Assembly: GCF_036516575.1 (NCBI RefSeq)
Contig: NZ_DATBTY010000067.1
Coordinates: 3,197 to 67,196 of the forward strand
Source of the DNA: Cerasibacillus sp036516575
GTDB taxonomy: Bacteria > Bacillota > Bacilli > Bacillales > Amphibacillaceae
Length of the DNA: 64,000 bases
Direction: 5' to 3'
Part shown: positions 36,264-45,431 of the stretch, piece by piece
Layout of the letters: every line of letters begins with the position of its first letter
Numbering within the stretch: the stretch's first letter is position 1
Translations under genes and position numbers: made by a program
Notes under the pieces: generated by a model
The model's input: only the letters and a program-made list of their open reading frames with translations
Databases searched by the model: none
Told to the model about the DNA's origin: nothing

Positions 36264-38872
36264 ATATCGTGAATAAATTAACGCTTCGACATTTAAAAGA
36301 AAATAAACGTCGAACACTCGTTACAATCATCGGTGTCATTATTTCTGTTGCCATGCTTACTGCCGTTTCAACATTGATCGCATCATTTATGAATCTACTA
36401 CAGAGAGATGCTATACAAAGCCAAGGCAACTGGCATGTATTATATGAAAATGTCGATAAAGAACAGCTTGAAAAAATAAAAAAAGATGAATTAACCGATG
36501 ACCTTTTCATCATGGAAGAGATCGGCTATGCGCCGTTTGAACAGAGTCAAAGTGAAAATAAACCGTACTTATATGTACTTGGATTAGATCAACAAGGGTT
36601 TAAAAACTATCCGCTTCAATTATTAAATGGGCGTTTACCAAAAAATAATCAGGAAGTAATCATTTCTGAAATGGTCCTAACACATTCCGATACTCAATAC
36701 AAAATCGGTGACCAATTAACTCTTGATATCGGTCATCGAATGGAGCCGAATGCTAAGGATTCAGAAGAACATTATTTAACTCAACAAGATTCACTACATG
36801 AATCTAATAATAAAATAACCGAAATTTTAACAAACGAATTAACGAAAACATATGACATTGTTGGCATTATGGAAATACCGAAATGGGAACCAGCTTGGTC
36901 ACCTGGCATAACAGTCCTATCCTATGCGAATGAAGATCAATTTGAGAAAACATCGACTGTAAATGCCGCCATAACTGTAAGCAAAATGAGCAAAGCTTTA
37001 TTTAATGTGGCGGAAACGTTTGCTAAAAAAAATGATATCCCATCCTTAACATTTAATATGGAATTATTACGTTATTACGGTGTTATTAAAGATGATACAC
37101 TTCGCTTTACATTGTATTCTTTCTCAGCGATTATTATAGGCATTATTATGCTTGGATCTATATCCCTTATTTATAATGCATTCGCCATCTCAGTTGCGGA
37201 AAGATCACGCCATCTCGGTATGCTATCGAGTGTTGGAGCGACGAAAAAGCAAAAACGAAATTCCGTATTCTTTGAAGGTGCTGTCATTGGTCTTGTTAGT
37301 ATACCAATTGGAGTCATTTCAGGAATTGGTGGCATTTGGGCGACCTTTCAATTTATTAATCCGATCTTACGCGAAGCCATTAATATAGACACTGGTCTAG
37401 AGCTTACCGTTACACCATGGTCACTTTTAACGGCATGTGCGATTTCAATTTTAACGATTTTTATTTCAACATATATACCAGCTAAGAGAGCATCACGAAT
37501 GACAGCAATCGACGCGATTCGGCAATCCGAAGATATTAAATTAACGCCCAAAAAGGTTAAGACATCTAGATTCGTCCGTAAAATTTTTGGCATCGAAGCC
37601 GAAATTGGCTTGAAAAATTTAAAACGAAATAAACGTCGCTACCAGGCGACCGTATTTTCATTAGTCATCAGTATTATTTTGTTTTTATCTGTCTCTTTTT
37701 TTACGGATAATTTACAAAAAACCGCTACACTAGCACAAGACGGTATTAATTTTGACCTTCAAATACGACAAGGTGCACAAACACCTGAACAATGGGCACG
37801 ATTATATGATTCCATTCAAAAAATTGACGAAATAACAGAACTTAGTGAAATAAAGAGTGCTTTTCTTAATGCGACAGCAACAAAAGACCAGTTGCCTAAA
37901 GAATTACGTGAGGACTTGAATGAGTTTGGAGAAGACACGTTCAGATATTTTATCAACCTTTACGGACTAGATGAAAAAAGCTTTGCAACATATTTGGATA
38001 AAATTGGTGTATCATCTGATGTTTTTGCGAAACAAGATCAAAAGATACAAGCGATAGTGATTGATACAATTCCACATCATGATTATGGTACTGGAAAAAA
38101 AGTCATTACAAAGGCTATCCATACAAACGTTGGTGATTCAATTGCTTTGCATTTTTATGATTGGGAACAGGAAAAAGAATTTCCAATCGGTCAAGTGGAT
38201 GTTGCTACATTAACAGATGAAACACCAATGGGAGTCCTTCATGCACCATTATCAAATTTGAATATTTTTGTTTCAAGTACAGATTTTGAAGCAATTTTAA
38301 GGCAGATCAAACCCGATGTAAAAAACGCCATTGAAATGGAAAACTCACTATTTATTAAAAGCAATGATCCTGTCTCTACACAACACAATATCGAAAAAAT
38401 GACTGAAGTAAAAGTATCGATGTTTAACGCTTATCAAGCAAGACAACAGGAAGAACAGATGATTCTCGTATTAAAGGTGTTTACTTATGGGTTTATTATA
38501 CTAATCGCTGCCATTTCGATCGCCAATATTTTCAATACGATATCAACAAGTATTTCACTACGTAAACGTGAATTTGCTATGTTGAAGTCGGTTGGAATGA
38601 CACCGAAAAGTTTTAATAAAATGATTCATTACGAAAGTATTTTCTACGGTTTAAAGGCGCTGCTTTACGGTATTCCTTTAAGCATTGGTGTCATGTTACT
38701 CATGTTTTATTCATTACAACATTCCTTCTCATATAAATTTGAACTGCCATGGCTCAACCTGGTTGCAGTCGTTATTGGCATCTTTATCATTGTCGGCTCT
38801 GCGATGCTTTATGCCAGTTCAAAAGTTAAAAAGGAAAACATTATTGACGCTTTAAAACAGGAAAATATTTAG
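36260..38872 (+). CDS. Large FtsX/MacB-type ABC permease
   Basis: 870 residues with two FtsX domains. LRHLKENKRRTLVTIIGVIISVAMLTAVSTLIASF is the first membrane helix, SISLIYNAFAISVAERSRHLGMLSSVGATKKQ the first FtsX core, and ISIANIFNTISTSISLRKREFAMLKSVGMTPKS the second. Large extracytoplasmic segments lie between. It is longer than BceB (about 650) but the operon order regulator-kinase-ATPase-permease fits a peptide-antibiotic sensing and resistance module. Start GTG has GAGGTG 8 bases upstream. Confidence 0.88.
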   Translation: MNIVNKLTLRHLKENKRRTLVTIIGVIISVAMLTAVSTLIASFMNLLQRDAIQSQGNWHVLYENVDKEQLEKIKKDELTDDLFIMEEIGYAPFEQSQSENKPYLYVLGLDQQGFKNYPLQLLNGRLPKNNQEVIISEMVLTHSDTQYKIGDQLTLDIGHRMEPNAKDSEEHYLTQQDSLHESNNKITEILTNELTKTYDIVGIMEIPKWEPAWSPGITVLSYANEDQFEKTSTVNAAITVSKMSKALFNVAETFAKKNDIPSLTFNMELLRYYGVIKDDTLRFTLYSFSAIIIGIIMLGSISLIYNAFAISVAERSRHLGMLSSVGATKKQKRNSVFFEGAVIGLVSIPIGVISGIGGIWATFQFINPILREAINIDTGLELTVTPWSLLTACAISILTIFISTYIPAKRASRMTAIDAIRQSEDIKLTPKKVKTSRFVRKIFGIEAEIGLKNLKRNKRRYQATVFSLVISIILFLSVSFFTDNLQKTATLAQDGINFDLQIRQGAQTPEQWARLYDSIQKIDEITELSEIKSAFLNATATKDQLPKELREDLNEFGEDTFRYFINLYGLDEKSFATYLDKIGVSSDVFAKQDQKIQAIVIDTIPHHDYGTGKKVITKAIHTNVGDSIALHFYDWEQEKEFPIGQVDVATLTDETPMGVLHAPLSNLNIFVSSTDFEAILRQIKPDVKNAIEMENSLFIKSNDPVSTQHNIEKMTEVKVSMFNAYQARQQEEQMILVLKVFTYGFIILIAAISIANIFNTISTSISLRKREFAMLKSVGMTPKSFNKMIHYESIFYGLKALLYGIPLSIGVMLLMFYSLQHSFSYKFELPWLNLVAVVIGIFIIVGSAMLYASSKVKKENIIDALKQENI

Positions 38873-38880
38873 TTATAGGG

Positions 38881-38908
38881 ACGAGCATGTTCATCATGTT
38901 CGTTTTTT
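38881..38908 (+). terminator. Terminator after the FtsX-type permease
   Basis: ACGAGCATG (38881-38889) pairs with CATGTTCGT (38895-38903), then six T. Confidence 0.75.
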
Positions 38909-38957
38909 CCATGATTGTTTTCAATAATGGCCAATGAACTTTTTAATACTTGGAATA

Positions 38958-39386
38958 TTATTTCCCTTCTGGCCGTTGTCGTGGTGTAACATTCATAATA
39001 AAATAGCCAATGATAAGAATCAATATGACGAGTGAGTAGAACAATGTTTTCATCGCATCTTCATGCTCGACAATGATTTGCCGAATCATCGCAGTAATAC
39101 CAATGTATAGGAAATAACGCATTGGAAAGTGATAATTTTCTTTAAAGTACTTGACGATCATGGAAATGAATTCAAAATATAGGAAGAAGATTAATATATT
39201 TGCTAAATAAAGGTTATAGTCAGCTTTTTCATTAGCAAGGAGAATATGGCTAAAATCAATCAGTTCCATAATTAAGAGAAAGGACAGAATAATGGCTAGG
39301 ATGACTAACGATACATTTAAAATAACTTGTAAGATGTTAGGAAGCATGTTTAAAAAGATGTGGTATCTCTTCTTTAAATTGTCCAT
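38958..39386 (-). CDS. PsiE-family membrane protein
   Basis: 142 residues from ATG 39386, with AGAGGTG 9 bases upstream. Four hydrophobic helices and the diagnostic block LIFFLYFEFISMIVKYFKENYHFPMRYFLYIGITAMIRQIIVEHEDA match PsiE (phosphate-starvation-inducible E). The biochemical role of PsiE is unknown. No Pho box was recognised. Confidence 0.85.
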   Translation of the reverse strand: MDNLKKRYHIFLNMLPNILQVILNVSLVILAIILSFLLIMELIDFSHILLANEKADYNLYLANILIFFLYFEFISMIVKYFKENYHFPMRYFLYIGITAMIRQIIVEHEDAMKTLFYSLVILILIIGYFIMNVTPRQRPEGK

Positions 39387-39497
39387 ATTAGGCAGCACCT
39401 CTTTTAAGTGGAATTCCTAGGAACAGTTAAATCATAACATAGTTGCTATTTACTAAGCTATAGTGAACAATCGAACAAACGAGCAAAATAATTTACC

Positions 39498-39528
39498 TTG
39501 ACCTTTACGCAACGTATAGGTTTAACAT
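39498..39528 (+). promoter_or_regulatory. MerR-type promoter with 19-bp spacer
   Basis: TTGACC (39498-39503) and TAACAT (39523-39528) are 19 bases apart, the long spacing that MerR proteins correct by twisting DNA. The spacer holds the inverted repeat ACCTTTACG-CAA-CGTATAGGT (8 of 9 pairs). Points to autoregulation of the next gene. Confidence 0.72.
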
Positions 39529-39551
39529 AATAGATGTCGGGAGGGGTAATA

Positions 39552-40313
39552 ATGGAATACACCGTTAGTCAATTAGCAAAGTTGTCTGGTGTGAGTGGTC
39601 GTACACTTCGCTATTATGATCAAATTGGATTACTTAAACCAGCCAAGGTAAATGAGTCTGGTTATCGTATTTATAGTGAAGAAGAGGTTGACTTATTGCA
39701 ACAGATTTTATTTTTCAGAGAACTAAATATTAGTTTACGGGAAATTAAGGACATTATTCACCAACCAGACTTCAATCAAATAGATGCTTTAAGACGACAT
39801 TATGACCACTTATTGAAAAAGCGGTCCCGTCTTGACCAAATCATTGCAACTGTCGAAAGGACAATTGCTAGTAAAGAAAGGGATGTACCGATGAAAGACA
39901 ATGAAAAGTTTTCGGGTTTTAAAAAGCAATTAATTGATGAAAATGAACAGAAATATGGAAAAGAAATACGTGAGAAATATGGTGATGCTACCGTGGATGC
40001 AAGTCATGCGAAGATGATGAATATGTCACAAGAAGATTACCGGAACTGGACAAAACTAGGTGAAGAAATTATGGTGTTGTTACCGAAAGCTCGTCAAACT
40101 AATGACCCTGCTTCAGAAATAGCTCTTGAGCTTGCTCGTAAACATAAAGATTGGCTCAGGTACACATGGCCGAATTATTCTAAAGAAGCGCATGCCAATT
40201 TAGCCGATATGTATGTTGCAGATGAACGATTCGCAGCTTATTATAATCGAGATGTTGCCGGCGGGGCTGAATTTTTACGTGATGCGATCAAGCATTTTTT
40301 AGAAGTGAAGTAA
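39552..40313 (+). CDS. MerR-family regulator with TipAS antibiotic-recognition domain (Mta/TipA-like)
   Basis: 253 residues from ATG 39552, 5 bases after GGGAGGGG. EYTVSQLAKLSGVSGRTLRYYDQIGLLKPAKVNESGYRIYSEEEVDLLQQILFFREL is the MerR DNA-binding domain, followed by a coiled coil (about residues 75-110) and a C-terminal TipAS domain (MSQEDYRNWTKLGEEIM, YVADERFAAYYNRDVAGGAEFLRDAI). TipAS domains bind peptide antibiotics; Mta of B. subtilis activates multidrug exporters and itself. No exporter is adjacent. Confidence 0.9.
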   Translation: MEYTVSQLAKLSGVSGRTLRYYDQIGLLKPAKVNESGYRIYSEEEVDLLQQILFFRELNISLREIKDIIHQPDFNQIDALRRHYDHLLKKRSRLDQIIATVERTIASKERDVPMKDNEKFSGFKKQLIDENEQKYGKEIREKYGDATVDASHAKMMNMSQEDYRNWTKLGEEIMVLLPKARQTNDPASEIALELARKHKDWLRYTWPNYSKEAHANLADMYVADERFAAYYNRDVAGGAEFLRDAIKHFLEVK

Positions 40314-40390
40314 TCGTTTTTGATATGATATTTTTTTTGGTGTGTAATCGGGGTTTGGGTAAGCCATTAAGGTTTCAATAACTAATATCT

Positions 40391-41118
40391 TCCACTCTGC
40401 ACGGAGTCATGGGGAATTGCGATTCCATGCGCAGTACAGACTTCCACTCTGCATGGATTCAGGAGAAATTACAATTGCGAGCGGAGTACAGGCTTCCACT
40501 CCGCGTGGATTCAGGAGAAATACCAATTCCATACGGAGTACAGGCTCCCACTCTGCATGGATTCAGGAGAAATAGCAGTTCCATACGGAGTACAGGCCCC
40601 CACTCCGCACGGATTCAGGAAAAATACCAATTCCATACGGAGTACAGGCCCCCACTCTGCACGGATTCATGAGAAGTACCGATTTCATGGGGAGTACAGA
40701 CTTCCACTCTGTATGGATTCATGAAAAATACCGATTTCATGGGGAGTGCAGGCTTCCACTCTGTATGGATTCATGGAAAATTACGATTTCATGCGGAGTA
40801 CAGACTTCCACTCTGTATGGATTCATGGAAAATTACGATTTCATGGGGAGTGCAGGCTTCCACTCCGCATGGATTCAGGAAAAATTACGATTCCATACGG
40901 AGTACAGACTCCCACTCTGCATGGATTCAGGAGAAATTACGATTCCATGCGCAGTACAGACTTCCAATCTGCACGGAGTCATGAGAAATTGCGATTCCAT
41001 GCGCAGTACAGACTTCCAATCTGCACGGAGTCATGGGGAATTGCGATTCCATGCGCAGTACAGACTTCCACTCTGCACGGAGTCATGGGGAATTGCGATT
41101 CCGTGCGCAGTACAGGCA
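40391..41118. repeat. 52-bp tandem repeat array, 14 copies, each a hairpin
   Basis: The motif TTCCACTCTGCA recurs every 52 bases with no slippage from 40391 to 41067. Each unit has arms such as ACTCTGCATGGATTC and GATTCCATGCGGAGT that pair at about 14 of 15 positions around an 11-12 base loop, with a 10-base linker ACAGGCTTCC between hairpins. The period is not a multiple of three and open frames run through it in all phases, so it is not coding. It fills the gap between the MerR-type and GNAT genes; 41119-41210 holds nothing recognisable. Confidence 0.92.
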
Positions 41119-41210
41119 GCTACTTTTCTAGTAGGACTCATTTAAGAGCTCTATTTCAAATAATATTCTCCCCTACTCGGCATAAGATGAGAATTGGAGT
41201 TAATTACGAT

Positions 41211-41783
41211 TTATACAATTTTTGGAGTAAATTCTTCTTTTAAGATGCTATACATTTTGATATCACGATGGTTTCCTTTAACGAACATCGCTTTTCTTAA
41301 CGTACCCCCGAATGTCATACCACTTTTCTGCATCACACGTTCGGAACCTATATTCTCAGCAAGACACTTTGCTTGATTACGAACTAAATCCATATGCTTA
41401 AAACCAAAACGCACCATTGCATGTACCGCTTCAGTCATGATTCCTTTTCCCAAATATGGTTCAGACAGAACATAACCAATCTCGGCTGTTTGATGTTGGG
41501 GTTGCCACCATACAAAATCAGCCGTACCTATAAACCGACCATTTTCTTTGTATTCAATTCCCCATGGGGCAACTTGATGAGCGGCATAACATTTCAATAT
41601 ATATTCAATAAAAGCTTTCGTATCCGCTTTTGTTTGATGTCGTTCCCAAAAAACATACTGAGCCACTTTTTCATTTGAGCCATAAGTATACATATCATCC
41701 AAATCCGCCACGGTAACTTTTCTTAAATAAAGCCGTTCTGTTTCGATAATAGGCAGTTCATGATAAATATCTTCTATTTTCAC
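41211..41783 (-). CDS. RimJ/RimL-type GNAT acetyltransferase
   Basis: About 190 residues from GTG 41783 (MKIEDIYHELPIIETERLYLRKVTVADLDDMYTYGSN), with GGGGGTG 7 bases upstream. ETERLYLRKV opens the RimJ/L fold, AEIGYVLSEPYLGKGIMTEAVHAMVRFGF carries the acetyl-CoA loop, and NIGSERVMQKSGMTFGG is the C-terminal signature. These acetylate protein N-termini or small amines; the target is unknown. Confidence 0.87.
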   Translation of the reverse strand: MKIEDIYHELPIIETERLYLRKVTVADLDDMYTYGSNEKVAQYVFWERHQTKADTKAFIEYILKCYAAHQVAPWGIEYKENGRFIGTADFVWWQPQHQTAEIGYVLSEPYLGKGIMTEAVHAMVRFGFKHMDLVRNQAKCLAENIGSERVMQKSGMTFGGTLRKAMFVKGNHRDIKMYSILKEEFTPKIV

Positions 41784-41881
41784 AACTTCACACCCCCACA
41801 AATATTTTGTTTATTCTAAGAGATGTAAAATATTTTTCTATCTAAAAGAGAGCAACTCAATAATTTAGCAACCTGGCTTGT

Positions 41882-43336
41882 TTATTTATATCTTTCAATT
41901 CGCTGTAACGCTAACGGCAACAAACGATGAAAATCACTGGCAACCATACTCGTTTCACTATATGTTTCTCTCCTTATATCAGCACATAGGCCGTGAATAT
42001 AGACCGCATTTTTTACAGCATCTCGATAATTATCATGAGTTGCAAGCATGCTGACGATCATTCCAGTTAGAACATCACCACTTCCACCTTTTGCTAAACC
42101 ACTATTCCCTGTTTGGTTAATATATATTTCCCCATTTGGAAAGGCAATGACTGTATCGTTTCCTTTTAATACAACGGTCACATGATGATGCATCGCATAG
42201 TTACAGGCAAGTTCAATACGATTTGCCTGGATCTCTTCAATTGATAATCCAGTTAACCGGCTAAATTCACCTGGATGAGGGGTTAAAATAACAGGGCCTT
42301 TCGCATTCCAAATGTTGCGCTGTTGGATGGCGCCTGCATCAACAACGAGTGGGATACCACTCTCCATTAAGACTTCTGTTGCTTTTTGGACGGATTCTGG
42401 TGACTCAAGTCCCGGCCCAATCCCGGCTGCAGCGATTTTTTCTGGAATATGTCCTTGGCAGATTTGTTCTAAGCCATTTAATAAATAGGTCGCCTCTGGT
42501 ACAGTTGATGCAATAACTGATGCCACACGCTCTGTCGTTGCCATTACCAATTTTCCTGTGCCTGATCGTATCGCCCCAATTGCTGTGAGAACAGCACTTC
42601 CAGGCATATGATCCGTCCCAGCGACAATTAGACTCGTACCGAATGTTCCTTTATGACTTGCTTTCTCTCGGCTTGGAAATGACTCAATGACACTTTTCTT
42701 CGTTATGATTGATAATTCACTGCCTTGCTTCAACCCAATAGACACGCTCTCGGTTTTGCCAAAGTATTTTCCAGATGGTAATAAAAATATTGATGGTTTG
42801 ACGCCATGTAATGAAAACGAATAGTCCGCTAAAAACGCCTCTCCATCTGGAACATGTCCATGATCAGCTTGAACGCCTGTCGGGATATCGACAGCAATGC
42901 GTAAAGCATCTTGCTCGTTACTCCATGAAACGACTTGTTTAACATTCTCCCTTAATGGTAATGTCGTCCCTATACCTAACAAACAATCAATAATGACATC
43001 GTATACTTGATTCGGGTTCCATTCATCGACCTTTTCATCTTGCATAAAGTAATAATCCAAATGTTGCTTAGCTGTTTCGCTTTTCGGTCTTCCAAGCGGG
43101 AAAACGAGTGACACGTTGTAACCAGCCATACGTAGATAGCGGCTCAACACAATCCCGTCACCACCATTATTTCCACGTCCACTTAAAACAATCATTCGGT
43201 CATCTTTCTTAATCAATGGCATGATTTTATTAAATAATCCACGACCAGCATTTTCCATTAACGAAAATAATGAAAAGCCTTGCTCTGCTGCTTGTTGGTC
43301 AATTTGTCGAATTTCATCTGCCCGGTAAATGTACAT
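41882..43336 (-). CDS. nnr: Bifunctional NAD(P)HX epimerase / ADP-dependent NAD(P)HX dehydratase
   Basis: 484 residues, a fusion of two repair enzymes. The N-terminal YjeF domain (about 1-210) has VLSGRGNNGGDGIVLSRYL and DCLLGIGTTLPLR. The C-terminal ribokinase-like domain (about 225-480) has GTDHMPGSAVLTAIGAIRSGTGKLVMAT, VILTPHPGEFSRLTG and GNSGLAKGGSGDVLTGMI, the ADP site. It restores hydrated NADH and NADPH. In B. subtilis the dehydratase is separate from a YjeF-like part only in some strains; the fused form is common. Confidence 0.93.
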   Translation of the reverse strand: MYIYRADEIRQIDQQAAEQGFSLFSLMENAGRGLFNKIMPLIKKDDRMIVLSGRGNNGGDGIVLSRYLRMAGYNVSLVFPLGRPKSETAKQHLDYYFMQDEKVDEWNPNQVYDVIIDCLLGIGTTLPLRENVKQVVSWSNEQDALRIAVDIPTGVQADHGHVPDGEAFLADYSFSLHGVKPSIFLLPSGKYFGKTESVSIGLKQGSELSIITKKSVIESFPSREKASHKGTFGTSLIVAGTDHMPGSAVLTAIGAIRSGTGKLVMATTERVASVIASTVPEATYLLNGLEQICQGHIPEKIAAAGIGPGLESPESVQKATEVLMESGIPLVVDAGAIQQRNIWNAKGPVILTPHPGEFSRLTGLSIEEIQANRIELACNYAMHHHVTVVLKGNDTVIAFPNGEIYINQTGNSGLAKGGSGDVLTGMIVSMLATHDNYRDAVKNAVYIHGLCADIRRETYSETSMVASDFHRLLPLALQRIERYK

Positions 43337-43609
43337 GAAATCACCCTCAATTTCATTATTTATACAGAGTGGTCATTCGTTATAATTTATTTAGTTCTAT
43401 CTTAACATACGATTCATTTTTACCTAGAACGATAAAAAGATAATTTAATCTGTTTATTTTAATGATTTAATATATAATATTTCATATACGAATATAATCG
43501 AACGGTATGGCATGATTGCTAAGCATATGATAAAATCTTTTGCAAATTCACACGGTTATATTTGGTAATACAAAAAATAAGGTATGACAAATAGAAAGGA
43601 GAATAGCTA

Positions 43610-44035
43610 GTGGCCTATGAATTAAAAACAAAAGAAACAGATGACAGTGTGATTGAGTTTATTGAATCGGTGGAAAGTCCGAAAAAGCGAGAAGATGCCT
43701 ATCAATTATTAGACATTTTTACAGAAACGACTGGTTATGAAGCAAAAATGTGGGGCCCAAGTATTATCGGTTTTGGAAAATATCATTATAAATATAAGTC
43801 AGGTCATGAAGGAGAGGCACCACTTGTTGGCTTTTCCCCGCGAAAAGCACGATTCAGCTTGTATTTTGCAACAGGAGACTCTAAGCGTGAAGCATTATTA
43901 AAGAACTTCGGCAAGCACAAAACAGGTAAAGCATGTGTTTACATCAATAAGGTGGCAGATATTGATATCGATATTTTGAAAAAGTTAATTACCCAGTCAG
44001 TAGCATTTTTAAAGGAGCGCTATCCAGAACAGTAA
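43610..44035 (+). CDS. DUF1801 protein
   Basis: 141 residues from GTG with AAAGGAG 8 bases upstream. MWGPSIIGFGKYHYKYKSGHEGEAPLVGFSPRKARFSLYF is the core of the DUF1801 (YdhG-like) family. The fold resembles an iron-chaperone-like domain but no activity is settled. It is a stand-alone gene. Confidence 0.8.
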   Translation: MAYELKTKETDDSVIEFIESVESPKKREDAYQLLDIFTETTGYEAKMWGPSIIGFGKYHYKYKSGHEGEAPLVGFSPRKARFSLYFATGDSKREALLKNFGKHKTGKACVYINKVADIDIDILKKLITQSVAFLKERYPEQ

Positions 44036-44145
44036 TGAAATGATAAGATATAATTAGAACTGGCATTCTAATAATTGGTTTATACTTTTATACGGTTGTA
44101 TACAATATGAACGATATCTTTGTGAAAAATGAAGGAGTGAAACAA

Positions 44146-44565
44146 ATGTCTGTTAATATTTATCTTACGTTTGACGGCGATTGCCGTGAAGCAGTCATGT
44201 TTTATGCTGATGCATTTCAAACCGCAAAACCAAAAATCATGACTTTTGGAGAAGCACCACCAAACCCTGAGTTTAAACTCCCAGAAGAAGCGAAAGATTT
44301 AGTTATGCATACGAGACTAAATATCAATGGTACCGAAATGATGTTTTCCGATACTTTTCCAGGAACGCCTTATAATCAAGGTAATAACTTTAGCTTGACA
44401 GTCGTGAGTAAAGACATTGATGAAATTAAATCTTATTTTAATAAGATGAAACAAGGTGCCACAGTTGAGATGGACCTACAAGAAACGTTTTGGAGTAAAT
44501 GCTATGGGAAACTAACAGACAAATTTGGAGTGGGATGGCAATTTAGCCACGAAGGTAGCGAATAA
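44146..44565 (+). CDS. VOC-superfamily PhnB-like protein
   Basis: 139 residues from ATG 44146 with GAAGGAG 8 bases upstream. MSVNIYLTFDGDCREAVMFYADAF, then MHTRLNINGTEMMFSDTFPG and FGVGWQFSHEGSE, are the paired beta-alpha-beta units of PhnB/glyoxalase-like proteins. It has no evident active-site metal set of glyoxalase. Function unknown. Confidence 0.85.
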   Translation: MSVNIYLTFDGDCREAVMFYADAFQTAKPKIMTFGEAPPNPEFKLPEEAKDLVMHTRLNINGTEMMFSDTFPGTPYNQGNNFSLTVVSKDIDEIKSYFNKMKQGATVEMDLQETFWSKCYGKLTDKFGVGWQFSHEGSE

Positions 44566-44596
44566 TATTAGTATCATTACTTAACCTTATAGCTAA

Positions 44597-44640
44597 CGGG
44601 ACAAGGAGAATCATTATTCCTTGTCCTGTTATTGATTCTT
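44597..44640 (+). terminator. Probable terminator after the PhnB-like gene
   Basis: GGGACAAGGA and TCCTTGTCCTG form a stem of 11-13 pairs; the following TGTTATTGATTCTTTT has only a loose T run. Confidence 0.5.
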
Positions 44641-44714
44641 TTAGCAAATCGCTTCTAGTTTATCTAGATCCTCAAAGTATAAATAACCACTAAGAAACGC
44701 CGTCCGATTTAAAA

Positions 44715-45413
44715 CTACACTAACAGCAAACCATCTAAATCCAGAATTTCTATTTTTCTTTGACCTTTTTGTTTAATATAGCCTTTTTCTTCAAATTGGC
44801 TGAATCTACGACTTAATGTTTCAGGGGTTGTTCCTAAATAAGACGCCAAATCCTTTTTACTCATTGGAAGTTCAAACTCGGGAGTCATCACATCACCTTG
44901 TCGATCTAAACATTCAGCAAGAAAAAGAGCGATTCTTGTTTCTACTTTTTCTGATGCGAAGCGAGTCGTTTGTTTTTCAGCTGTTTCTAGTCTATTTGCA
45001 AATTCATTTAATATTTCCAGGGAAATTGTCGGATATTTTAATAATAGTTGATGCAAATTCTGTCGTTGAATCATACATATCTCTGTGTCAACCATTGCCT
45101 CAGCATAGGCCTCATGAACCGAGTCTTGAAATAATGCTAGTTCCCCTGTAAAATCGCCGGGTAACAGAATCCGAATGAGTTGCTCTTTTCCTTCTTCTGT
45201 CAACCGATATATTTTTATTTGGCCTTGATGGACAATATACAAGGCATCCGATTCATCTTCAGCATGGTATAAGATTTCTCCTTTTTTTAAAGAAACACTT
45301 TGAACAACACGCATAATCTCATCCATCTGTTCTTGAGCTAAATGATTAAATATCGGGACGATCGACACACATGCCTCTTGATCATGATATGAACAAGTAT
45401 GTTTTTCTCCCAT
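44715..45413 (-). CDS. FNR-type Crp/Fnr regulator with N-terminal cysteines
   Basis: 232 residues: cyclic-nucleotide-binding fold (about 20-140), dimer helix, and helix-turn-helix MSKKDLASYLGTTPETLSRRFSQFEEKG. The recognition helix ETLSR has the Glu, Ser and Arg of E. coli FNR (which reads TTGAT), not the RE..R of CRP. Cysteines at 7, 15 and 113 (EICMIQ, matching E. coli FNR C122) suggest a redox or metal sensor, though the E. coli CxxCx5C set is incomplete. It follows the P-type ATPase by 18 bases in one operon, and TTGAY-N4-RTCAA boxes lie before that operon and the metallochaperone gene. Confidence 0.85.
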   Translation of the reverse strand: MGEKHTCSYHDQEACVSIVPIFNHLAQEQMDEIMRVVQSVSLKKGEILYHAEDESDALYIVHQGQIKIYRLTEEGKEQLIRILLPGDFTGELALFQDSVHEAYAEAMVDTEICMIQRQNLHQLLLKYPTISLEILNEFANRLETAEKQTTRFASEKVETRIALFLAECLDRQGDVMTPEFELPMSKKDLASYLGTTPETLSRRFSQFEEKGYIKQKGQRKIEILDLDGLLLV

Positions 45414-45431
45414 AAAAACACCTCTTTTTCT

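Noticed and set aside
40409..41243. Several long open frames across 40.4-41.2 kb on the plus strand
   Set aside because: They run through a 52-bp tandem repeat in all three phases, lack ribosome binding sites and give only repeat-derived peptides.
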